Origin: an uncultured Senegalimassilia sp.
GTDB lineage: Bacteria; Actinomycetota; Coriobacteriia; Coriobacteriales; Eggerthellaceae
DNA: 20,458 nucleotides
Assembly (NCBI GenBank): GCA_934661765.1
Contig: CAKUJT010000043.1
Span: 1 to 20,458, forward strand
Reading direction: 5' to 3'
Notes under the pieces: generated by a model
Told to the model about the DNA's origin: nothing
Seen by the model: the letters and a program-made list of their open reading frames with translations, nothing else
Database searches by the model: none
Shown: piece after piece, positions 7,415 to 20,458 of the stretch
Position numbering within the stretch: the stretch's first letter is position 1
How the letters are laid out: each line of letters begins with the position of its first letter
Program-made: the position numbers and the translations under genes

Positions 7415-7469
7415 GCAAATTGCAACTTTTTCGCAGTTTTGCGGATGCACCTGAAGGAGGAAAAGCCTC

Positions 7470-15437
<7,968 letters not shown>

Positions 15438-15446
15438 CGCCAGCTG

Positions 15447-15477
15447 AAAGGGGCGCGCATCGGCGCGCCCCTTTTTT
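15447..15477 (+). terminator. Intrinsic terminator of the rpoBC operon
   Basis: A perfect GGGGCGCGC / GCGCGCCCC stem (15450-15458 and 15463-15471) closes an ATCG loop, is extended by AAA/TTT pairs and is followed by T6 (15472-15477). It begins ten bases after the rpoC stop codon, so the operon appears to contain only rpoB and rpoC. Confidence 0.95.
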
Positions 15478-15536
15478 CGTTACGGCGGGCAGAACGGCGG
15501 CAACGCCTACGCCTGCTTACGTTCGAAAGGCTTTTC

Positions 15537-16016
15537 ATGAGCGAAAAAACTTACATCCCCGAGGGGGAGCAGGCTCCCGCGTCGCAGATTGGCGCCACGC
15601 TCGAGGCGCTGGCGGAAACCATCCACGCTCGTCGCGACGCGGGGGAGGGCAGCTACACGTTCCGCCTGCTCACGGGCAACGCCGACTCGCCGCTGAAGAA
15701 GGTGGTCGAGGAGTCCAACGAGGTGGCTTTGGCCGCCAAGGACGTGGAAACGGCGAAGATGATGCTGGCGGGCCTTGCCGGCCACGAGGGCTCGCACGCG
15801 GGCATGGCCGATGCGTTCGCCGCCAAGGCCGACGCGGCCTGCGACCATCTGCGTTATGAGGCTGCCGACGTGGTGTATCATCTTCTCGTCGTGCTTGAGC
15901 GCTACGGCATCGGCATCGACGAGTTCGCTGCCGAGATGAACAACCGCATGACCGACGAAGAGCGCCCCCAGGGCGCCATCCGTCTATTCGATGAGCATGT
16001 AAAAAGGGGTAAGTAA
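15537..16016 (+). CDS. hisE: HisE-like phosphoribosyl-ATP pyrophosphohydrolase with internal insert
   Basis: The 159-residue protein has the all-alpha NTP pyrophosphohydrolase (MazG/HisE) fold signature. SYTFRLLTGNADSPLKKVVEE leads into the EExxE metal site (Glu58, Glu59, Glu62) followed by AAKD. HLRYEAADVVYHLLVVL then supplies Glu108 and Asp111. HisE converts phosphoribosyl-ATP to phosphoribosyl-AMP, step two of histidine synthesis. Typical HisE is about 90-110 residues. Here an Ala/Gly/His/Lys-rich insert of some 34 residues (about 70-103) separates the two halves of the metal site, and both ends are extended. No other his gene is nearby; it is instead coupled to glmM one base downstream. 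HisE is the best match, but a MazG-like housecleaning pyrophosphatase of other specificity cannot be excluded. AAAGG lies six bases before the ATG. The start also lies close behind the rpoC terminator, so a promoter must sit in the 59 bases between, but none is obvious. Confidence 0.78.
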   Translation: MSEKTYIPEGEQAPASQIGATLEALAETIHARRDAGEGSYTFRLLTGNADSPLKKVVEESNEVALAAKDVETAKMMLAGLAGHEGSHAGMADAFAAKADAACDHLRYEAADVVYHLLVVLERYGIGIDEFAAEMNNRMTDEERPQGAIRLFDEHVKRGK

Positions 16017-16017
16017 C

Positions 16018-17352
16018 ATGGCACGTCTTTTCGGTACTGATGGGGTTCGCGGCGTTGCGAACAAGGAGCTTACGTGCCAGATGGCCTTCCAGCTGGGTCA
16101 GGCAGCCGTGGTCTTCAAGGGCCGCACCATCCTGATCGGCAAGGATACGCGCCTGTCGGGCGACATGCTGGAGTCGGCGGTTGCCGCCGGCATCATGTCC
16201 ATGGGCGGCACGGCGCTGCTGGCTGGCATCATCCCCACGCCGGCTATCGCCCTGCTCACCCGCGAGCTGCATTGCGACGGCGGCATCGTCATCTCCGCCT
16301 CGCACAACCCGCCGGAGTACAACGGCATCAAGATCTTCGACGGCCAGGGCTTCAAGCTGCCCGACTCCGTCGAGGACGAGATCGAGGCCTTCATGGCGCG
16401 CGGCGGCGCCGCTGCCGATGAGCTGCCTAACGGCGACGAGGTGGGCGTGGCCGTGCCCGTCGAGGACGCTTGCGAGCTGTACATCCAGCACGCGGTGCAG
16501 AGCGTGGAGAAGCAGGGTATCGACTTCAAGGGCCTGAAGGTGGCGCTTGACACGGGCCACGGCGCATCCTGCATGACCAGCGCCGAGGCGCTGCGCCGCT
16601 TGGGCGCCGACGTCACCGTCATCAACGATGATTACTGCGGCACGGATATCAACGTCCAGTGCGGTTCCACGCACCTGGAGCCTCTGCGCGCCCTGGTCGC
16701 CGAGTGCGGCGCCGATGTGGGCATCGCGCATGACGGCGACGCCGACCGCGTCATGCTCATGGACTCCGAGGGCAACGAGATCGACGGCGACATGGTGGAA
16801 GCCGTGTGCGCTATCGACCTGAAGCAGCGCGGCCTGCTGGCCGGCGACACCGCCGTGTCCACCGTCATGGCGAACCTGGGCCTGACGCATGCGCTGCGCG
16901 ATGCGGGCATCAACCTCATCCAAACGAAGGTTGGCGACCGCTACGTGCTCGAGGCCATGCGCGAAGGCGGTTACGTCATCGGCGGCGAGCAGTCCGGCCA
17001 CACTATCTTCCTGGAGCACAACTCCACGGGCGACGGCCTGGTCACGGCGCTGCAGTTCCTGGCCGCTTGCAAGCGCGCCGGTAAGTCCGCCGGCGAAGCG
17101 GCGAAAGCCATGACCCGCTTCCCGCAAACGCTCATCAACGTGCGCGTGAAGGATAAGCACGCGGCTGACGGCAACCAGGCCATCGCCGATGCCGTGGCAG
17201 CTGCCGAAGCGGCGCTTGGCGAGGACGGTCGCGTTCTGCTGCGTCCGAGCGGCACCGAGCCGGTCGTTCGCGTGATGGTGGAGGCCATGGACGAGCAGGC
17301 TGCCGAGCAGCATGCGAAGGCCATCGCCGAAGTGGTCGAGCGCGAGATTTAG
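16018..17352 (+). CDS. glmM: Phosphoglucosamine mutase GlmM
   Basis: The 444-residue protein matches GlmM in length and motif order. It begins MARLFGTDGVRG. The phosphoserine loop VISASHNPPEYNGIK has the catalytic Ser95. The magnesium loop DGDADRV lies at about 238-244. The sugar-binding loop is GGEQSGH, and the C-terminal phosphate-binding loop is RPSGTEPVVRVMVE. GlmM interconverts glucosamine-6-phosphate and glucosamine-1-phosphate in the cytoplasm. This feeds UDP-GlcNAc synthesis for peptidoglycan and other polymers. The FGTDGVRG start and the G-E-Q-S-G-H sugar loop favour GlmM over general phosphoglucomutase/phosphomannomutase. The start codon follows the hisE-like stop by one base, with AAGGGG (16004-16009) eight bases upstream, so the two genes are co-transcribed. 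A strong terminator follows. Confidence 0.96.
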   Translation: MARLFGTDGVRGVANKELTCQMAFQLGQAAVVFKGRTILIGKDTRLSGDMLESAVAAGIMSMGGTALLAGIIPTPAIALLTRELHCDGGIVISASHNPPEYNGIKIFDGQGFKLPDSVEDEIEAFMARGGAAADELPNGDEVGVAVPVEDACELYIQHAVQSVEKQGIDFKGLKVALDTGHGASCMTSAEALRRLGADVTVINDDYCGTDINVQCGSTHLEPLRALVAECGADVGIAHDGDADRVMLMDSEGNEIDGDMVEAVCAIDLKQRGLLAGDTAVSTVMANLGLTHALRDAGINLIQTKVGDRYVLEAMREGGYVIGGEQSGHTIFLEHNSTGDGLVTALQFLAACKRAGKSAGEAAKAMTRFPQTLINVRVKDKHAADGNQAIADAVAAAEAALGEDGRVLLRPSGTEPVVRVMVEAMDEQAAEQHAKAIAEVVEREI

Positions 17353-17371
17353 GCGATCGAGTAAAGAAATG

Positions 17372-17415
17372 AAAAGCCGGTAACCGGTCTACACCGGTTA
17401 CCGGCTTTTGTTTTT
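17372..17415. terminator. Bidirectional terminator between glmM and the GH73-like gene
   Basis: A perfect 17-bp stem (17372-17388 with 17393-17409, arms AAAAGCCGGTAACCGGT and its complement) has a 4-base CTAC loop. On the plus strand it runs into TTTTGTTTTT, ending glmM transcription. Read on the minus strand it ends in TTTTC and can also serve the convergent gene. The stop codon of that gene (17414-17416) overlaps the plus-strand T tract. Confidence 0.93.
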
Positions 17416-18835
17416 AACAGTTGTCGCCTTTAGACCAGTCTGTGATTGCCTGAGCGACTGACCATGTTGCAGCGTTGTCTTGGCTGGCGGCGGCGTCGCC
17501 CGATGCGTGTGCGCCTGCTGCGGCGTGGGCGGCGTTCTCGCCTTCGACTTTGCGGCGCCAGTACAGCCAGAAGCCCAGCGCGCCTGCGCCTGTTGCGGCA
17601 AGGGCCGCCAGCAGCCCCGCTACCACGGGGTTCATCTGCTGCTTGGGCAGGCCGGCTTCGGGCACGGTGATGCCGAAATCATCGGAGCCGGTTTTGAACG
17701 ATGCCTGCGACGCAGTGGGCTTGAGCACGGATTCGAGCGTTGCCGTCTCTGCCTTCGCCTGCTCGCTCGGGGCGTCGAACTGGGTGAGGTCGTACGTGTC
17801 GATGTAGGCTTTCAGCGTGCGCGAGTAGGTGGTGCTGGTGGCGTAGTGCCCCTGCAGGTAGTCGCACGCATCCTCGTAGGTGCTCGTGTTCGACTTCTTC
17901 ACCGGGGCGTACAGCGAATCGCCGGTGAGCAGGCCGACGTAGTCCTTAAGCGATTCCGTCAGGCTGGGGTAGCGGCGGAACTCGGCGACGATGGTTTCCA
18001 GGTTGCCCTTGCCGTCGTCCTCCTGCGTTTTCATGCGCACGCTTTTGCCCTCGTAGCTGCCCTTGATGCCGAACAGGTTGTTGTACGGCTCGCACGAAAG
18101 CCCCGAAGAGCCGGATGCCGACTCCACCACGGCCTGCGCGATCATGACTGAGGCGTACAGGTCGTTTTCCTGGCACAGCTCGCGGGCTTGCTCGCCGATC
18201 TGGCTGATGAACTGCTCGGTGGTCAGGTTGCGCGAGACGTAGACCAGCTCATCCTCGTCAAGGGTGGCGCTTTCCTGCACCATGTCCTCGGGGGCGTCCT
18301 CCACGTCCTCGGCGGGCTTCTCCGCGGTGGCGCCTTTGCCGGTGCTTGCGGACGGGGTGCTGGATGCGGCGGGCGCAGCCGGGGTTTCGGCGGGCTGCGC
18401 GGGCACGGTGGGCTCGGGCTTGGCCTCGGGTTTTGCCTCGGGCTCGGAGGCGGCGCTCGAATCGGCGATGGCCTTCTGCGTTTTCTTGACCAGTTTCGCC
18501 AGGTCGGCGTCTATGGTTGCAAGCGCGTCGACGTCGATGGTGAGGAAATCCGCTGCAGCTACGGTTTCGCCGGAAAGATACGCTTTCAGCGGCTTCAGGC
18601 CGACGAGCTTGGCGGCCTCGGCCTTGTCGAGGATGGCCTTGTTCTCCGCGTCGGTTGCGGTCCAGTCGCCGGTGTTGGCGACGCTTTCGATGGGCGTTGC
18701 CTGCGCCGCGTACGCAACGCCTGCCGAGGTGGCGCCCGGTGTATGCGTGAGGCCCGCTAAGGCGGGGGCCGTTGCCATGGATGTTGCCAGCACCGCGGCG
18801 AGCGCGGCGTTCGTGAAAATGGTGCCCTGCTTCAT
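17414..18835 (-). CDS. Exported GH73-like endo-beta-N-acetylglucosaminidase with C-terminal membrane anchor
   Basis: The 473-residue protein begins with a secretion signal (residues 1-27, predicted cleavage after ATAPALA). An N-terminal region of unknown fold (about 45-125) follows, then a Pro/Glu/Ala-rich spacer (about 130-190, with repeated EAKP). A glucosaminidase domain of the GH73/FlgJ-LytG type spans about 205-350. Its catalytic-type Glu238 sits in AQAVVESASGSSGLS, followed by NNLFGIKGSYEGKSV and the YSRTLKAYIDTYDL end motif. One membrane helix (about 403-425) and a basic WRRKV stop-transfer come next, then a cytoplasmic tail of about 46 residues ending in Cys. Such enzymes cut the N-acetylglucosaminyl-beta-1,4-N-acetylmuramic acid bond in peptidoglycan during growth or separation. 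A C-terminal anchor rather than repeated wall-binding domains is uncommon. AAGGAG lies 18 bases before the ATG, which is unusually far, and no better in-frame start exists. Confidence 0.82.
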   Translation of the reverse strand: MKQGTIFTNAALAAVLATSMATAPALAGLTHTPGATSAGVAYAAQATPIESVANTGDWTATDAENKAILDKAEAAKLVGLKPLKAYLSGETVAAADFLTIDVDALATIDADLAKLVKKTQKAIADSSAASEPEAKPEAKPEPTVPAQPAETPAAPAASSTPSASTGKGATAEKPAEDVEDAPEDMVQESATLDEDELVYVSRNLTTEQFISQIGEQARELCQENDLYASVMIAQAVVESASGSSGLSCEPYNNLFGIKGSYEGKSVRMKTQEDDGKGNLETIVAEFRRYPSLTESLKDYVGLLTGDSLYAPVKKSNTSTYEDACDYLQGHYATSTTYSRTLKAYIDTYDLTQFDAPSEQAKAETATLESVLKPTASQASFKTGSDDFGITVPEAGLPKQQMNPVVAGLLAALAATGAGALGFWLYWRRKVEGENAAHAAAGAHASGDAAASQDNAATWSVAQAITDWSKGDNC

Positions 18836-18877
18836 TACGCTATCGTACCGTTTCTCCTTGTTCGACCTAGTAAGCCA

Positions 18878-18883
18878 AGTATA
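18878..18883 (-). promoter_or_regulatory. -10 element of the glucosaminidase gene with upstream direct repeats
   Basis: TATACT on the minus strand (one mismatch to TATAAT) would give a start near 18870 and a leader of about 35 bases. No consensus -35 is present. Just upstream of the -35 position, CGTGATGA occurs twice on the minus strand (18915-18908 and 18927-18920) with a 12-base period. That arrangement is typical of a direct-repeat activator site. Confidence 0.5.
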
Positions 18884-19065
18884 ACTTATAGTCCCTCCCT
18901 TTACCGTTCATCACGATAATCATCACGCCGGCTCCTTGCAATGTCGTGGCGGCAACCGTTTGCCAATCGTCGTGATTCCTTCATGTTTTCAGCCGCTGAA
19001 CAGGGCAAAACCAGCAAAAATCGTTGCTTGCCCATGCTAGAGAGAGGGCGGATTGGGAAGGGGGG

Positions 19066-19158
19066 ATGCCAGTCGACGCGCCGACCGCTACCGAGTCGGC
19101 AGCCGAGAAGGCCGACACTGAGCAGACCGTCGCAGAGAAGCCCGAGTATCCCCCCTAA
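19066..19158 (+). CDS. Possible small ORF (30 codons), Ala/Glu/Pro-rich
   Basis: The ORF starts at ATG after a purine-rich GGGAAGGGGGG tract (19055-19065) and ends at TAA. The deduced peptide is hydrophilic: MPVDAPTATESAAEKADTEQ, then a short Pro-ending tail. It has no signal peptide, membrane segment or known domain. Third codon positions are mostly G or C like real genes here. The frame stays open upstream to about 19000, so it could also be the eroded 3' end of a longer gene. The Shine-Dalgarno-like tract is almost adjacent to the ATG, which is less than ideal. Treat this as a weak candidate. Confidence 0.25.
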   Translation: MPVDAPTATESAAEKADTEQTVAEKPEYPP

Positions 19159-19334
19159 GGACGAATAGACGGCGCCTCGCGCCACTCGGGCCGGTGTGCT
19201 CCGCGCTGCCCGAACATTATGTCTCAGCAGCGCTCCGCGCCGCTGTAGCGTTATGCCCCGGCGGTGCACCGACCGGAACGCGAACGGCGCGGACGTTGCC
19301 GCATCGCATCGATTCGTAACCGAAATGCCTACTA

Positions 19335-19359
19335 TGTCTAGAGACAACCGTGATATGAT
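19335..19359 (+). promoter_or_regulatory. Extended -10 promoter and overlapping palindrome upstream of the serine acetyltransferase gene
   Basis: TGA-TATGAT (19351-19359) is an extended -10 with one mismatch in the hexamer, giving a start near 19366 and a leader of about 37 bases. The palindrome TGTCT-AG-AGACA (19335-19346) overlaps the -35 position and spacer. An operator there could block RNA polymerase, so repression is a reasonable guess. No regulator is identified. Confidence 0.5.
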
Positions 19360-19402
19360 GAGCAAGACATATCGGCGCTCACAGACGAGAGAGCGAGGCA
19401 TC

Positions 19403-20320
19403 ATGCTGGACAAGGATCAATTGAACGACATCGTTGCAGGCATCGCGAAAAACTACAGCGAGCGCGAGGAGATCTTCTTCACCGACCCGAACAAGCATTT
19501 CCCGAACAAGCTTGCCATCGTGAACATCGTGAAGGACCTGCGCCGCGTCATGTTCCCGCGTTACTTCGGCGACGAAACGCCCACGGGCATCAATCCCGAG
19601 TACTTCATCGGCGAAACGCTCATCCGCATCGAGGATTCGCTGCGCCGCGAGCTGCGCGAGGCGCTGCTGTTCCGCGGCGGGCTGGCAACGGAGGAGCTGG
19701 ACGCGCGCGTCGACCAGATTTGCGCCACGTTCTTCAGCCGCCTGCCTGAAATTCAGCGCATCCTGCTGACCGACGTGCAGGCCGCTTTCGACGGCGACCC
19801 GGCCGCCCAGAGCAAGGAAGAGATCATCTTCAGCTATCCGGGCTTCTTCGCCATCTTCGTGTATCGCATCGCGCACGAGCTGTACGTGCAGGACGTGCCG
19901 CTTATCCCGCGCATCATGTCCGAGTACGCCCACGGCCGCACGGGCGTCGACATCAACTCCGGCGCGACGATCGGCGAGTACTTCTTCATCGACCATGCAA
20001 CCGGCGTCGTCATCGGCGAGACCACCACGATCGGCAACCACGTGAAGGTGTACCAGGGCGTTACGCTGGGCGCTCTGTCCACGCGCGCCGGCCAGGCGCT
20101 CTCCGGCGTGAAGCGCCATCCCACCATCGAGGACGACGTCACCATCTACAGCAACGCCAGCGTGCTGGGCGGCGAGACCGTCATCGGCGAGGGCTCAATC
20201 ATCGCCGGTAGCGCGTTCGTCATCTCCAGCGTGCCCGCGGGTAGCCGCGTTTCCCTGAAGAACCAGGAAGTGAACGTGCGCACGCCCAACAAGGACCACG
20301 CCAAGTGCTGGGAGATCTAA
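19403..20320 (+). CDS. cysE: Serine O-acetyltransferase (CysE/EpsC type)
   Basis: The 305-residue protein has a helical N-terminal domain (about 1-165) and then a left-handed beta-helix of hexapeptide repeats (about 180-285). The serine acetyltransferase signature is clear: GRTGVDINSGATIG with Asp183, then FFIDHATGVVIGET with His198. These are the residues corresponding to the catalytic Asp/His pair of CysE. GVTLGALS and the KRHPTIEDDVTIYSNASVLGG segment follow. The enzyme makes O-acetylserine from serine and acetyl-CoA, the committed step of cysteine synthesis. The length fits the longer EpsC-like form. An in-frame ATG at 19196 exists, but the region before 19403 has non-coding composition and contains the promoter. 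ATG 19403 is chosen, although its ribosome site (GCGAGG, four bases upstream) is only fair. No cysK is in the window. Confidence 0.92.
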   Translation: MLDKDQLNDIVAGIAKNYSEREEIFFTDPNKHFPNKLAIVNIVKDLRRVMFPRYFGDETPTGINPEYFIGETLIRIEDSLRRELREALLFRGGLATEELDARVDQICATFFSRLPEIQRILLTDVQAAFDGDPAAQSKEEIIFSYPGFFAIFVYRIAHELYVQDVPLIPRIMSEYAHGRTGVDINSGATIGEYFFIDHATGVVIGETTTIGNHVKVYQGVTLGALSTRAGQALSGVKRHPTIEDDVTIYSNASVLGGETVIGEGSIIAGSAFVISSVPAGSRVSLKNQEVNVRTPNKDHAKCWEI

Positions 20321-20458
20321 ACAGCGAACGCAAGCGCCGTTGGGTGCTCACCGTTTCCGCGTTGGCCGGCGTCTAAGAGCCGGGCTGCAGCAGAAGCTAT
20401 AAGGGCTGAGCGGCGAAAGAAGCAATGCCATCAGGGCCGACCCCGCGATACGCGGGGT
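20321..20458 (+). terminator. Downstream region of the serine acetyltransferase gene with hairpin cut by the window edge
   Basis: The last 19 bases form a perfect ACCCCGCG-ATA-CGCGGGGT hairpin (20440-20458). It is a likely intrinsic terminator whose T tract would lie just outside the window. The preceding 119 bases carry no ORF I can support. Confidence 0.55.

Larger units (their letters stand above)
7176..7469 (+). promoter_or_regulatory. rpoBC leader and divergent promoter region
   Basis: This 294-base divergent intergenic region contains no gene. It holds two candidate rpoBC promoters, listed separately, and a relatively AT-rich stretch from about 7310 to 7445 that contrasts with the surrounding GC-rich DNA. 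It ends in the rpoB ribosome binding site GAAGGAGG (7453-7460), nine bases before a GTG start. No rplJL genes or recognisable L10 leader structure are present. I could not identify a convincing promoter for the divergent YfhO gene. Confidence 0.6.
18836..19402. other. 567-base divergent intergenic region (glucosaminidase / serine acetyltransferase)
   Basis: The left end holds the glucosaminidase promoter with paired CGTGATGA repeats. The middle (18960-19065) shows nothing recognisable. A possible 30-codon ORF lies at 19066-19158. The segment from 19159 to about 19310 is GC-rich with no gene I can support. The right end holds the serine acetyltransferase promoter and a small palindrome. No RNA family (T-box, riboswitch, tRNA) is recognisable. 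Confidence 0.5.

Noticed and set aside
15670..17313. 547-codon minus-strand frame opposite hisE and glmM
   Set aside because: Same codon-bias shadow effect. The opposite strand encodes proteins with clear family motifs and ribosome sites.
18901..19035. 44-codon minus-strand ORF starting MGKQRFLLVLPCSAAE
   Set aside because: The start looks mildly signal-like, but there is no ribosome site, the rest is Arg-rich like random GC-rich sequence, and it overlaps the glucosaminidase promoter region.
19196..19402. Longer N-terminus for the serine acetyltransferase from an upstream in-frame ATG
   Set aside because: The 69 extra residues are Arg/Cys/Met-rich and unlike the family, lack a ribosome site and contain the likely promoter.

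Overview
This window is a high-GC chromosomal segment that looks like the actinobacterial class Coriobacteriia (Eggerthella/Gordonibacter-like). The reasons are the RpoB/RpoC sequences, the acidic coiled-coil insert near the N-terminus of RpoC, strong G/C-ending codon use and extended -10 promoters. The placement is inferred from sequence character, not from a database search. No tRNA, rRNA, CRISPR array, insertion sequence or prophage is visible.

Left part (1-7175). After about 330 bases of gene-free, hairpin-rich DNA come a TRIC/UPF0126 membrane channel gene, rlmB (23S rRNA Gm2251 methyltransferase) and a YacP/Rae1-like NYN ribonuclease. The rlmB-yacP pair is a known neighbourhood in Firmicutes and suggests a translation-quality theme. 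The yacP-like gene is flanked by two elaborate inverted repeats (2075-2172 and 2858-2915). On the minus strand follows a two-gene unit: a large YfhO-family multi-pass membrane protein, then a GtrB/CsbB-like glycosyltransferase. Together they look like a cell-envelope polymer glycosylation system.

Centre (7176-15480). rpoB and rpoC form a tightly coupled operon (stop and start codons abut) with its own 5' leader. No rplJ-rplL lies upstream and no rpsL-rpsG downstream. A strong intrinsic terminator closes it. The most notable feature of the window is the roughly 230-residue C-terminal extension of RpoC. It contains a segment (residues about 1322-1371) that aligns without gaps to the DNA-binding C-terminal domain of the RNA polymerase alpha subunit, and keeps most of its DNA-contact residues.

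Right part (15481-20458). A lone HisE-like pyrophosphohydrolase with an unusual internal insert is coupled to glmM (phosphoglucosamine mutase, peptidoglycan precursor synthesis). A bidirectional terminator separates these from a convergent, exported GH73-like glucosaminidase with a C-terminal membrane anchor. After a 567-base intergenic region with candidate regulatory repeats comes a serine acetyltransferase (cysE/epsC type). The window ends in what looks like the first part of that gene's terminator.
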